A stretch of 64,000 nucleotides of DNA from the NCBI GenBank assembly GCA_049515555.1, contig JBEKTY010000014.1, forward strand, positions 1 through 64,000, in the 5' to 3' direction. The stretch is from JBEKTY01 sp049515555. Its GTDB lineage: Bacteria > Planctomycetota > Planctomycetia > Pirellulales > Thermoguttaceae. Positions 43,024 through 55,476 of the stretch are shown here, one piece after another. The position numbers were made by a program, and so were the translations under genes. Within the stretch, counting starts at the first letter, position 1, and every line of letters begins with the position of its first letter. Under the pieces are notes generated by a model that made no database searches, had not been told where the DNA came from, and was given only the letters and a program-made list of their open reading frames with translations.

Positions 43024-43560
43024 ATGAAGAATACATTGCTGCGGGGCATCCTGCTGGGCCTGCTCCTGGCGCCGCTGGCCGGCTGCCTGGGGAATCCCTA
43101 CCGCTTCGGCAACCAGTCGCTGTTTCCGCCGGGCATCGAGACCGTCTACGTGCCCGTCTTCAAGTCCAGCAGTTTTCGCCGCGATCTGGGCGAGCGGCTG
43201 ACCGAGGCTGTCGTCAAGGAGATCGAGCGCCGCACGCCGTACAAAGTGGTCGGCAATCCCCATGCCGACACCGTGCTCACCGGCCGGATCGTGGGCGAAA
43301 CCAAGCACCTGCTGGTCGAGACGTTGACCGGCGACCCGCGGGACACGGAAGTCCATTTGCAGGTCGAGGTGAGTTGGACCGACCTGCGCGGCAACCCCAT
43401 CCGCAGTTGCCCCCCGCTGCCCGTCCCCGCCAACTGCGCCAACTTCGGCGGCACCTCCGAGCTGGTCCCCGAGGTCGGCCAATCGGTGGCCACGGCCCAG
43501 CAGCAGGCGATCCAGCGCCTGGCCGAGCAAATCGTCTCGCTCATGGAAACGCCGTGGTGA
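43024..43560 (+). CDS. LptE-like lipopolysaccharide-assembly lipoprotein
   Basis: 178 residues with a lipobox (LLAPLAGC) and a LptE-type fold: TVYVPVFKSSSFRRDLGERL, EAVVKEIERRTPYKVVGN, DTVLTGRIVGETKHLLVE. LptE plugs the LptD barrel during lipopolysaccharide export. ATG 43024 overlaps nothing but follows the BamD-like stop by one base, so they are one operon. The C-terminus (QQAIQRLAEQIVSLMETPW) fits. The planctomycete outer membrane is thereby indicated. Confidence 0.82.
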   Translation: MKNTLLRGILLGLLLAPLAGCLGNPYRFGNQSLFPPGIETVYVPVFKSSSFRRDLGERLTEAVVKEIERRTPYKVVGNPHADTVLTGRIVGETKHLLVETLTGDPRDTEVHLQVEVSWTDLRGNPIRSCPPLPVPANCANFGGTSELVPEVGQSVATAQQQAIQRLAEQIVSLMETPW

Positions 43561-43613
43561 AATGTATCCGGCACACGCCGTGTGCCGCTGGAAATGTATC
43601 CGGCACTACCCCG

Positions 43614-43718
43614 GTTCGGCGCGGGTCTCCCGACCCCGCCGCGGCCCGACCGAAGGTCTCCGGGGCTCGGGAGACCTTCGGTCAGCGGTGTGGCTCGGTC
43701 GGAGACCGGCCACAACGC
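43614..43718. repeat. 105-bp dispersed repeat, copy 1
   Basis: Matches 63823-63927 at all but about four of 105 positions. Contains the palindrome gaccgaaggtctcc/gggagaccttcggtc. Flanked by GGCACAC half-palindromes (43564-43590 and 43733-43757). Upstream of folP; no coding capacity. Confidence 0.9.
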
Positions 43719-43759
43719 GAACAACCACGAACGGCACACGGAGTGTGCCTACTACATTG

Positions 43760-44644
43760 ATGACCTGCTGGAAGTTGCGGAGCAAACGCCTGGTCGTGGG
43801 AAAGATCCCGTTGGTGATGGGCGTGATCAACGTTACGCCCGACAGTTTTTCCGACGGCGGGCGATTCCGGGAGCCGGCCGCGGCCGTCGCGCACGCCTTG
43901 CGATTGGCGGCCGAAGGGGCCGACCTGCTGGACGTGGGCGGCCAGAGCACGCGGCCCGGCGCCGCCCAAATCGCCGCCGACGAGGAGCTCGCCCGCGTGC
44001 TGCCGGTGCTGACCGCACTAGCGGCGCAGACGGCGGTGCCGGTTTCCATCGACACCTGCCGGGCGGCGGTCGCCCGCCAAGCGCTGGCCGCCGGCGCGGA
44101 AGCCATCAACGACGTGACGGCCCTGACCGCCGACGCGGAGATGCCGGCCCTGGCGGCCGAGAGCGGCTGCGGCGTCGTGGCCATGCACATGCAGGGCACG
44201 CCGCAAACGATGCAGGTTCGCCCGGCCTATGCCGACGTGCTGGCCGAGATCCTCGACTATCTCCGCCGCCGCCGCGACGCCCTTGTGGCCGCCGGAATCC
44301 AGCCCGAGCGGATCGCCCTGGATCCGGGGATCGGCTTCGGCAAGACGGTCGAGCACAACCTGGCGATCCTGGCCAACCTCGGGCGGTTCCACACGCTGGA
44401 GTGCCCGCTCCTGGTGGGGCTCTCGCGCAAGGCGTTCATCGGGCGGGTGCTCGGCGACATGACGGCCGACCGCACGGCGGGCACGATCGGCGCGGCCCTG
44501 GCCGCCGCCCGTCAGGGCGTGCAAATCCTGCGCGTCCACGACGTGGCCGCGGTGCGGCAGGCCCTGCTGCTGTTCCAAGCCGCCGGCGGACTGGGCGAAT
44601 CTCCGTTGACTTCCGGCCCCCTTCCGGGGATACTTCCTTCATGA
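43760..44644 (+). CDS. folP: Dihydropteroate synthase
   Basis: 294 residues forming the DHPS TIM barrel: VMGVINVTPDSFSDGG (pterin loop 1), DLLDVGGQSTRPGA (loop 2), INDVTALTAD, ALDPGIGFGKTVEHNL, and LLVGLSRKAFIG. It joins 6-hydroxymethyl-dihydropterin pyrophosphate to para-aminobenzoate in folate synthesis. ATG 43760 lies just after repeat DNA and lacks a good Shine-Dalgarno. The stop overlaps the proA start (ATGA), so they form an operon. The tail (LTSGPLPGILPS) is not conserved. Confidence 0.93.
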   Translation: MTCWKLRSKRLVVGKIPLVMGVINVTPDSFSDGGRFREPAAAVAHALRLAAEGADLLDVGGQSTRPGAAQIAADEELARVLPVLTALAAQTAVPVSIDTCRAAVARQALAAGAEAINDVTALTADAEMPALAAESGCGVVAMHMQGTPQTMQVRPAYADVLAEILDYLRRRRDALVAAGIQPERIALDPGIGFGKTVEHNLAILANLGRFHTLECPLLVGLSRKAFIGRVLGDMTADRTAGTIGAALAAARQGVQILRVHDVAAVRQALLLFQAAGGLGESPLTSGPLPGILPS

Positions 44645-45900
44645 GCGACCTTTCCGCCTATTGCCTGGCCGTGGCCCAGCGCGCGAAGGCGGCGGCCACC
44701 GAGCTGGCCACCGCCACCGGGGCCCAGAAGCAACAGTGGCTCCGCCAAAGCGGCCGGCTGCTCCTGGAGCGCTCGGCGGCCTTGATCGAGGCCAACCAGG
44801 CAGACTTGTCGGCCGCTGCCGAGCAGCGGCTGACCGAGGCCCAGATCGACCGGCTGCGTCTGACCCCGGCCGGGATCCACGGCATGGCCGCGGCGCTGGA
44901 GGAGGTGGCCGCCCTGCCGGAGCCCGTGGGCGAGATCATCTCCTCCTCGATCCGGCCTAACGGCCTGGAGGTGCAGAAGGTCCGCGTGCCGTTGGGGGTG
45001 GTGTTCTTCATTTACGAGTCGCGGCCCAACGTTACCGCCGACGCCGCGGCGATCTGCGTCAAGAGCGGCAACGCGGTGATCCTGCGGGGCGGGAAGGAAG
45101 CGGCCCAATCCAACCGCGCCATCGCCGACATCCTGGGCGAAGCCTTGCGGGAGGCCGGCCTGAGTGCCGACGCCGTGCAACTGGTGGCCACGCCCGATCG
45201 GGCCGCCGTCGGCGAGCTGCTGCGGATGCCGCAGTGGATCAACGTCGTCATTCCGCGGGGCGGCGAGAGCCTGATCCGCCGCGTGAGCCAGGAGGCCCAA
45301 ATGCCGGTCATCAAGCACTACGCCGGCAATTGCCACGTCTATCTGGATCGCTCGGCCGACCCCGACATGGCCGAGCGGCTGGTGATCAACGCCAAATGCC
45401 AGCGGATGGGGGTGTGCAACGCGGCCGAGTCGCTGCTGGTGCACGCCGAGTCGGCCCCCGCCCTGTTGCCCCGCATCGGCCGGGCCCTGGCCGAGCGGGG
45501 AATCGAGATCCGCGGCGACCCGCGGACGCAAGAGCTGCTGCCCCAGGCCCGCGCCGCCAGCGAGGAAGATTACTTCCGGGAATACCTCGGCCCGGTCATC
45601 TCGGTGAAAGTCGTGGCCTCGCTGGAGGAGGCCATCCGGCACGTCAACCACTACGGCTCGCAGCACACCGAGGCCATCGTCACTCGCGACCTGCAAGCCG
45701 CCCGGCAGTTCGCCGCGCAGGTCGACAGCTCGGCGGTGATGATCAACGCCAGCACGCGATTCAACGACGGGGGCGAGTTCGGCCTGGGGGCCGAGATCGG
45801 CATCAGCACCGACAAGTTCCACGCCCGCGGCCCGTGCGGCATCCACGAGCTGACCAGCTACAAATACGTGGTGTACGGCAACGGGCAGGTTAGGGGCTAA
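44641..45900 (+). CDS. proA: Gamma-glutamyl phosphate reductase
   Basis: 419 residues of the aldehyde dehydrogenase-like ProA family, second step of proline synthesis from glutamate. Conserved parts: GVVFFIYESRPNVTADAAAI (NADPH domain), AVILRGGKEAAQSN, VIPRGGESLIR, and the catalytic Cys segment NAKCQRMGVCNAAESLLVH, then FGLGAEIGISTDKFHARGP. ATGA overlap with folP makes the coupling clear, though proA is usually near proB, which is not in view. Followed by a long heptamer-repeat spacer (45903-46121). Confidence 0.95.
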   Translation: MSDLSAYCLAVAQRAKAAATELATATGAQKQQWLRQSGRLLLERSAALIEANQADLSAAAEQRLTEAQIDRLRLTPAGIHGMAAALEEVAALPEPVGEIISSSIRPNGLEVQKVRVPLGVVFFIYESRPNVTADAAAICVKSGNAVILRGGKEAAQSNRAIADILGEALREAGLSADAVQLVATPDRAAVGELLRMPQWINVVIPRGGESLIRRVSQEAQMPVIKHYAGNCHVYLDRSADPDMAERLVINAKCQRMGVCNAAESLLVHAESAPALLPRIGRALAERGIEIRGDPRTQELLPQARAASEEDYFREYLGPVISVKVVASLEEAIRHVNHYGSQHTEAIVTRDLQAARQFAAQVDSSAVMINASTRFNDGGEFGLGAEIGISTDKFHARGPCGIHELTSYKYVVYGNGQVRG

Positions 45901-45902
45901 TG

Positions 45903-46121
45903 GTCTTGGGCTTTAGGTCTTAGGTTTTGGGTTTTGGGTTTTAGGTCTTGGGTTTTAGGTCTTGGGTCTTGGGTCTTGGGTCTTGGGTTTTGGGTTTTGG
46001 GTCTTGGGTTTTAGGTCTTAGGTCTTGGGTTTTGGGTTTTGGGTTTTAGAATTGGGTTCTCGCATCGAATTGCCGCTAAGACCGAAGACCTAAGACCGAA
46101 GACCCAAGACCTAAGACCCAC
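45903..46121. repeat. Heptamer array TTGGGTC/TTAGGTC, with C-rich mirror
   Basis: About 150 bp of GGTCTTGGG, GGTTTTGGG, TTAGGTCTTAGG units (45903-46050) is followed by the complementary C/A-rich run gaccgaagacctaagaccga... (46078-46118), separated by ~30 bp. Telomere-like G-rich strand that could fold as hairpin or quadruplex. Lies between proA and fliM. Confidence 0.9.
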
Positions 46122-46138
46122 GGTCCACGGAGGGATCC

Positions 46139-47176
46139 ATGTCCACGGAAGTGCTCAGCCAGACGGAAGTGGAAAGCCTGCTCAGCGCGATGGGCGGCAC
46201 GGGCGTGGCGGAGGCCGCACGGGCGGCGCCCGTGGCCCCCGTGGCCCCGGCCGCCGCCCCCCCCCTGCCGCGCGAGAAAGTCACGCTCTACGACTTCAAG
46301 CGGCCGGAGCGCGTGGGCAAGGAGCAGATGCGGGCCTTGCAGACGCTGCATGAGGGCTTCGGACGCAATTTCGGCGCCGCGCTGTCCGCCCTGCTGCGGA
46401 CCATCGTCGAGATGAAGCTTACCAGCGTCGATCAGCTTACCTACAGCGAGTTCGTGTTCAGCCTGGAGAACCCCAGTTGCTTCAACCTGCTGAAGGCCGA
46501 GCCGCTGGAGGGGAACCTGATCCTGGACATCAACCCTTCGATCCTGTACCCCATCATCGACCGCCTGCTGGGCGGCGGCCGCGAGGGCGGTCCCCTGGCC
46601 CGCCGGCCGCTGACCGACATCGAGCTGCGGCTGGCCTCGCGCATCACCGGCCTGTTCCTCGACGAGCTCCGCCACGCTTGGGAAAACGTGCTGGAGCTCA
46701 AACTGGAAGTCGTCCAGGTGGAGAGCAATCCGCAACTGATCCAGATCGTTCCGCCCAACGAGGTGGTCGTGGTCATCAGCTTCGAGCTGGCCATCGGCGA
46801 TCTGCGCGGGATGCTGAATCTGTGCATCCCCTACAACTCGATCGAGCGGATCGGCGGCAAGCTGTCGGCCAACAGTTGGGTCTCTTACGGCCGCCGCCAG
46901 ACCACCCCCGAAAGCGTCCGGCAGATCAGCGAAACCCTGTGCAGCTCGCTGGTCGAGATCGAGGTCCGGCTGGCGCAGACCAAGATCGGCACCGGCGAGC
47001 TGGTCGGCCTCCGCGTGGGCGACATCATCACCACGCAAAAGGACGTCGCGCAGCCGGTGATCGTGTCGATCGAGAACGTGCCCAAGTTCCGGGCCAAGCT
47101 GGGGGCCTTCAAGGGGCACAAGGCGATCCTCATCCACAGCGCCATCGAGAACCCGCTCGAGGCCCTCGGACAGTAA
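46139..47176 (+). CDS. fliM: Flagellar motor switch protein FliM
   Basis: 345 residues. The N-terminal CheY-binding peptide (VLSQTEVESLLSAM), the middle domain (YDFKRPERVGKEQMRALQTL, LHEGFGRNFGAALSALLR) and the C-terminal SpoA-like domain (VEIEVRLAQTKIGTGELVGL, RVGDIITTQKDVAQPVIV) are all present. FliM is part of the C-ring that reverses rotation. An Ala/Pro linker (about residues 22-44) lies between. The ATG 46139 follows GGAGGGATCC. No other flagellar gene is in the window, so it is separated from the main cluster. Confidence 0.95.
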   Translation: MSTEVLSQTEVESLLSAMGGTGVAEAARAAPVAPVAPAAAPPLPREKVTLYDFKRPERVGKEQMRALQTLHEGFGRNFGAALSALLRTIVEMKLTSVDQLTYSEFVFSLENPSCFNLLKAEPLEGNLILDINPSILYPIIDRLLGGGREGGPLARRPLTDIELRLASRITGLFLDELRHAWENVLELKLEVVQVESNPQLIQIVPPNEVVVVISFELAIGDLRGMLNLCIPYNSIERIGGKLSANSWVSYGRRQTTPESVRQISETLCSSLVEIEVRLAQTKIGTGELVGLRVGDIITTQKDVAQPVIVSIENVPKFRAKLGAFKGHKAILIHSAIENPLEALGQ

Positions 47177-47342
47177 CCCAGGGACCGCATCGAGTGCACC
47201 TCGGCGGTGGTAGCCGCTTTTTCGGCCGGGTGGGCAAGGCCAACCACCGCACAATAGTGGTGGTCGGATCCCACCCTGCCGGGCCGGGCCCTTGTGCGGT
47301 TTGGCCCCACGCGGTACGCTGTGGAATTCCAGCCACGTTAGC

Positions 47343-47420
47343 GGTGCGGCCCGCCTGCGCTCGGCCCACCGTACAACGATCTCTCGGTGGGCCGCGCCTC
47401 CGCTCGGCCCACCTTACAAC
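47343..47420. repeat. Direct repeat ggcccgcctgcgctcggcccacc
   Basis: Two copies (47348-47376 and 47392-47420) of a ~30-bp GC-rich unit ending in CCCACCxTACAAC. The nifJ ribosome-binding site TGAGGAGGAG begins one base after the second. Within 47177-47434 no gene is seen. Confidence 0.6.
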
Positions 47421-47434
47421 TGAGGAGGAGTGCC

Positions 47435-51021
<3,587 letters not shown>

Positions 51022-51022
<1 letters not shown>

Positions 51023-52029
51023 TGAGCGCCGACCTTACCACCCGATACCTGGGACTTTCGCTGAACAACCCCCTGATGGTTGCCGCCAGCCCCATGACGC
51101 AGAAGATCGACCGCCTGATCACGCTCGAGGAGAAGGGTGTGGCCGCCGTCGTGCTGCCCTCGCTCTTCGAGGAGCAGATCCGGCACGACGAGATCGAAAT
51201 GGTCCGCGTCCACGAGATCGGCACCGAGAGCTTCGCCGAGTCGCTCTCCTACTTCCCGCAAGAAGACGATTACCACGTCGGCCCGGAAAGCTACCTGGAG
51301 GCGATTACCAAGGCCAAGCAGGCGGTGTCGATCCCCGTCATCGCCAGCCTCAACGGCACGAGCAAGGGCGGCTGGATCGGCTACGCCCGCCAGATGCAAG
51401 ACGCCGGGGCCGACGCCCTGGAGCTGAACGTCTACTTTATCGCCACCGACCCGGCCATGAGCGGCCGCGACGTCGAGGCCCGCTACCTGGACCTGGTCGC
51501 CGCCGTCAAGCAGTCCGTCTCGATCCCCCTGGCCGTGAAGGTCGGGCCGTACTTCAGCGCCATGGCCCACATGGCCCGGCGCCTGGTCGAGGCCGGCGCC
51601 GACGGCCTGGTGCTCTTCAACCGCTTCCTGCAGCCGGATATCGACCTGGAGACCCTGGAGCTGTCGCCCAAGCTCGTGCTCAGCACACCCGCCGAGTTGT
51701 TGGTGCCCCTGCGCTGGATCGCCATTCTCCGCGGCCGGCTCCGGGCCTCGCTGGCCCTCACCAGCGGCCTGCACGATGCCGCCGGCATGATCAAGGCCCT
51801 GCTGGCCGGCGCCGACGTGGGCATGATCGTCTCGGCCATCTACCAGGACGGCTCCGACTGCATCGCCGAGATCCTCCAAGGCCTGCGGCAGTGGATGGAA
51901 GAGAAGGAATACGACTCGGTCGAGCAGCTCAAGGGCAGCATGAGCCAGGCCAACTGCCCCGACCCGGCCGCCTTCGAACGCGGCAACTACATGAAAGCCC
52001 TCACCTCCTTTACGGGCAAGTTCATCTGA
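51022..52029 (+). CDS. Dihydroorotate dehydrogenase-like protein
   Basis: 335 residues of the class 1 DHOD/FMN TIM-barrel family: TRYLGLSLNNPLMVAASPMT, VIASLNGTSKGGWIGYARQM, LAVKVGPYFSAMAHMARRLV, VLFNRFLQPDIDLE. Starts at ATG 51022 with an almost ideal AAAGGAGGTG within nifJ's last codons; GTG 51019 is less likely. Adjacent to nifJ in many anaerobic bacteria, where it is thought to be a ferredoxin- or NADH-linked enzyme rather than the pyrimidine-pathway PyrD. The catalytic Cys/Ser of class 1 enzymes is not obvious; the substrate is uncertain. Confidence 0.85.
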
Positions 52030-52078
52030 CATGGGCAAGTTCTTCTGAGCATTCGGACCCTCCTAGCAGGTTCCATGT

Positions 52079-52113
52079 CCCCTCTCCCTCCGGGAGAGGG
52101 CCAGGGTGAGGGC
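52079..52113. repeat. Single REP-like element
   Basis: cccctctccctccgggagag... then ...ccagggtgagggcg: a stem CCCTCTCC/GGGAGAGGG with tail, the same family as the pair at 12034. Confidence 0.75.
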
Positions 52114-52209
52114 GGGTGTTGGTATGATTTGACTACTTTTTCCGCCCAGGCTATAATCGACACCATCGGCCTGAGTTTTTCACACCCCCAGAAGATCGGA
52201 GCACGAGAC

Positions 52210-53211
52210 ATGTTTGCGAACAAGTTGCGCGGCGACCGGCGGTTAGGACGGCCATCCAAGACGCGAAACCTACGCGTCGAGCAGTTGGAACAGCGGGCGT
52301 TGCTCTCCGTGACGGTCCTCCCGGGCGCACAGTACAAAGACGTTGTGTTCACGGTTAAGGGCCCTTTCAGCGCCTTGGTTGGGGTGAGCGAATTTGGGAG
52401 GACGGTAAAAGCCGCCACCACCGGGGTCGCCACTGTCACCGGCGACATGCAGTACACGAGCCCGACCGCGGGCGCCAACTCCGCCCCGATAACCGTGGAG
52501 GGCACCGTTAAATCGCCGACGCTGTTCAAGGGTTCGGGTTCCCTGACCGGCAACGTTGGCACCCTTACCGACACCAGCGGAAAGGTGGCCTGGCAGGTGG
52601 TGATGAATTCGCCTCTGGCGGGAACTTCTTTTAGCGGCAGCGGCTCTTTCAACGTGACAAGCGGGGTGGTCTCATTGACCATGCCCACTACCACTGTTGA
52701 CGGTGCCACCGTCAGCAACGGCAAGTTCTCCGGCAAGATCGTGCAGACGCCCACCCAGCCCCCGACCCCGTTCAACGTCCAACTCGTCAACCCCAAGTAC
52801 ACCGCCGGTACGCCGACCGGTACGCTGACGGTTCCTGTGACGGTTCCGGGGCCGGCCCACTTGGCCAAGAGCGAATTGGCCAGCGTGGCAACCCTCACTT
52901 TCAAATGGGCCGAGAATGCCGCCGGGAAGGCAGTCCCCAAGGCCAAGAACCCCACCGACACGATTACGATCCCCTGGAACCTGGCTAGCGAAACCGCCAC
53001 CGTTAACGGCCTCACGCCGCCCACCGGCGCTACCTATATCATCATCACGACCAAGTTCGACAAGACGACACACACGGCGGCGGTCCCGTTGCTTTCGACA
53101 GGCAGCGCTTCGGCCAGCGCGGCCCTGACCGATGCCGCCCAGTCGTCCGAGAAGAAGGACGCCGAGCTGGGCCCCCAGGCCGTCGACCAGGTCCTGGCGA
53201 TGTACTCGTAA
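52210..53211 (+). CDS. Secreted planctomycete protein with LEQRALLS signal
   Basis: 333 residues. The N-terminus (RNLRVEQLEQRALLSVTVLP) is the planctomycete-type secretion motif (LExRxLLS). The rest is beta-rich and Thr/Val/Gly-rich (KDVVFTVKGPFSALVGVSEF, SGSFNVTSGVVSLTMPTTTV, TGTLTVPVTVPGPAHLAKSE), like a cell-surface or adhesin domain. No enzyme motif. Codon usage is less GC-rich than that of neighbours. ATG 52210 follows GATCGGAGCACGAGAC, with GGAG nine bases upstream. Confidence 0.75.
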   Translation: MFANKLRGDRRLGRPSKTRNLRVEQLEQRALLSVTVLPGAQYKDVVFTVKGPFSALVGVSEFGRTVKAATTGVATVTGDMQYTSPTAGANSAPITVEGTVKSPTLFKGSGSLTGNVGTLTDTSGKVAWQVVMNSPLAGTSFSGSGSFNVTSGVVSLTMPTTTVDGATVSNGKFSGKIVQTPTQPPTPFNVQLVNPKYTAGTPTGTLTVPVTVPGPAHLAKSELASVATLTFKWAENAAGKAVPKAKNPTDTITIPWNLASETATVNGLTPPTGATYIIITTKFDKTTHTAAVPLLSTGSASASAALTDAAQSSEKKDAELGPQAVDQVLAMYS

Positions 53212-53709
53212 GCCGGGCGAAGATAGGTTTAAGGTCCCCTCGCCCGCCGGGAGAGGACCGGGGTGAGGGCGATCGCCAGTGGAGTCTGGACGCTGAAGGT
53301 GTCCTCGTATCACAGCCCAGATAGACGCCGACCACCTTGGAGACGGGGCTCTTGTGCCTGCCGGCCTCAAGGACCTCCGACGGCTTGAGCGTCAACACGT
53401 CCAGGCGCGCCGGAATATCGCGCCATTCAACTCGGAAGTCCCTTTCGAGTGTCGAGCAGGCCTACAGCCTCCCCTCAATCTGGTGCTTCTGCCGAGATCG
53501 CCCGGGAATCAAGCTTAGTCCCATAATGGGGGGATGCTGATTGATTCCCTGCAAGACAGACCGGAGCCTGCAAACGCCCATAGCCCTGTTCTTGTTGCGC
53601 CCCGGGAGGTTTCCGGCCGAAATGTAGCACTGCTTTCCGCCGGGCCGGCTTGCCATGGGCGGGCAAAAGCATTAGGCTTAATCGTTTACACTGCGCCAAG
53701 GATGTCGCC
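53212..53709. other. Gene-free region; REP element and possible degraded fragment
   Basis: REP-like repeat at 53235-53269. On the minus strand, about 53290-53440 encodes a plausible but isolated peptide (VEWRDIPARLDVLTLKPSEV, then LEAGRHKSPVSKVVGVYLG) with no family recognised; it may be the tail of a lost gene. Nothing else is seen. Confidence 0.4.
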
Positions 53710-54954
53710 ATGATCGCGATAGGGCCTGAGCATCATCGAATTGCTATAACGGGGGTTGGCCTGGTCTCGCCTGGTGGTAACTGCTTGGCCGACTTCCGGC
53801 GCAATCTGCTGGCCGGCTGCAGCGGGGTCACGCAGTACGAGGTCCGCTATTTCGGCCCCACCGTGGCCGGGGTATGCGCGTTCGACCAGCTTCGCTACCA
53901 GGGCCGCAAGGACCTGCGGCGGGGGACCCGCGCCGGCAGCATCGGCATCTACTGTGCCCGCGAGGCCGTGGCCGATGCCGGCCTGGATTGGCCCAACGTC
54001 GATCGCTCGCGGGTGGGCATCTACGTGGGCGTGACCGAGCACGGCAACGTCGAGACGGAGAACGAGATCTTCCTCCTCAAGGGCTACGACTACGACACGC
54101 AGTATTGGTCGCACCATCACAATCCGCGGACCGTGGCCAACAATCCGGCGGGGGAGATTTCGGTGAGCCTGGGGATTACCGGCCCGCACTACACCTTGGG
54201 CGCGGCCTGTGCGGCCGGCAATGCGGGCATCATCCAGGGCGTGCAGATGTTGCGGCTGGGCGAATGCGACCTGGCCCTGGCGGGCGGGGTCTCGGAGAGC
54301 ATTCGCACCTTCGGGATCTTCGCCAGTTTCCACAGTCAGGGCGCGCTGGCCCGGCACGCCGACCCCGCCAAGGCCTCGCGGCCCTTCGACGCCGACCGCA
54401 ACGGCATCGTGGTGGCCGAGGGCGGCTGCCTGTTCGCCCTGGAGCGGCTCGAGGACGCGCAGGCCCGCCGGGCCCGCATCTACGGCGAGGTGGCCGGCTA
54501 CGCCATGAACAGCGATGCCTGCGATTTCGTCCTCCCCGACGCCGGCCGCCAGGCGGAATGCATGCGGCTGGCGCTGCGCCGGGCGCGGCTCGACCCGGCC
54601 GACATCGACATCGTCAGCACGCATGCCACCGGCACCGCCAGCGGCGACGTGCAGGAGGCCGTCGCCCTGCGGCAAGTCTTCGCCGCCGGCGGCGGCACGC
54701 TCCTGAACAACACCAAGAGCTTCATCGGCCATGCCATGGGCGCCGCCGGGGCCCTGGAGCTGGCCGGCAACCTGCCCGCCTTCGACGACGGCGTCTGCCA
54801 CGCCACGATCAATCTGGACCACGTCGCCCCAGACTGCCAGATCCCGGGATTGGTCCCCAATTTGCCCCGGGAGACCGGCCGCGTGCGGGCCATCCTCAAC
54901 AATTCGTTCGGAATGCTGGGCATCAATTCGGTCGTGATCGTCACGAAAGTCTGA
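53710..54954 (+). CDS. Beta-ketoacyl-ACP synthase, KAS I/II type
   Basis: 414 residues of the FabF/FabB thiolase fold. Catalytic Cys167 lies in TLGAACAAGNAG, His305 in VSTHATGTASGD and His341 in SFIGHAMGAAGALE; the order Cys-His-His is right for a condensing enzyme. It elongates acyl-ACP with malonyl-ACP. An ACP gene follows 19 bp later, then a CrtI-like desaturase, which suggests a specialised acyl product rather than general fatty-acid synthesis. ATG 53710; the frame upstream to 53650 has no support. Confidence 0.92.
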   Translation: MIAIGPEHHRIAITGVGLVSPGGNCLADFRRNLLAGCSGVTQYEVRYFGPTVAGVCAFDQLRYQGRKDLRRGTRAGSIGIYCAREAVADAGLDWPNVDRSRVGIYVGVTEHGNVETENEIFLLKGYDYDTQYWSHHHNPRTVANNPAGEISVSLGITGPHYTLGAACAAGNAGIIQGVQMLRLGECDLALAGGVSESIRTFGIFASFHSQGALARHADPAKASRPFDADRNGIVVAEGGCLFALERLEDAQARRARIYGEVAGYAMNSDACDFVLPDAGRQAECMRLALRRARLDPADIDIVSTHATGTASGDVQEAVALRQVFAAGGGTLLNNTKSFIGHAMGAAGALELAGNLPAFDDGVCHATINLDHVAPDCQIPGLVPNLPRETGRVRAILNNSFGMLGINSVVIVTKV

Positions 54955-54973
54955 GTGCGGAGGAAGCAGGGGC

Positions 54974-55240
54974 ATGACGGCTGCCGACATTCGACAAGCA
55001 ATCCTGAGTATTTTCACCGAGATCATCCCCGACGAGGACCTCGGCCGCCTGCGCGACGAGGTCCCCTTCCGCGAACAACTGGCCATGGACAGCATGGACT
55101 TCCTCGACGTCGTGATGGAGCTGCGGAAGCGGTATCGGATCCAGGTTCCGGAGGAGGACTACGCCCAGTTGGCCAGCATGGCGACCACGATCAAGTATCT
55201 CGGGCCGCGGATGCAAAGCATTCCTGCCCGCGGTGCGTGA
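54974..55240 (+). CDS. Acyl carrier protein
   Basis: 88 residues with the phosphopantetheine site at S40 in AMDSMDFLDVVMELR. Helices fit ACPs (AADIRQAILSIFTEIIPDED). The Met-Asp-Phe after Ser differs from the usual DSLDxVELV, and the C-terminal tail (QSIPARGA) is longer. It lies between the ketosynthase and desaturase genes. Expected to carry the growing chain for this cluster. Confidence 0.9.
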   Translation: MTAADIRQAILSIFTEIIPDEDLGRLRDEVPFREQLAMDSMDFLDVVMELRKRYRIQVPEEDYAQLASMATTIKYLGPRMQSIPARGA

Positions 55241-55270
55241 GCCGGGCGCTGCCCCACGGTGTTCGCCGCG

Positions 55271-55453
55271 GGGTGCCACTGCTGGCTTGCCCAGCAGTGC
55301 TTCTCACGCTGCTGGACGGACCGCACAATTCGTCCCCCTCTCCCTCCGGGAGATGGTCGGGGTGAGGGGAAACGCGTGTTGGTCACGACAATTGGAGAGA
55401 CAGGATCTTCACCCATTTCCCCTCACCCTAACCCTCTCCCGGAGGGAGAGGGG
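55271..55453. repeat. GGGTGCCACTG half-palindrome and REP pair
   Basis: 55271-55320 holds the left arm and half of the right arm of the GGGTGCCACTG palindrome; the right arm is cut off. 55335-55370 and 55419-55453 form a CCCTCTCCC REP pair. The REP pair ends 24 bp before the desaturase start. Confidence 0.8.
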
Positions 55454-55476
55454 ACCGGGCGCGCCGGCCGCAATCC

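Noticed and set aside
53045..53398. 117-residue minus-strand ORF
   Set aside because: Mostly antisense of the secreted protein and REP sequence; only a short part looks protein-like.
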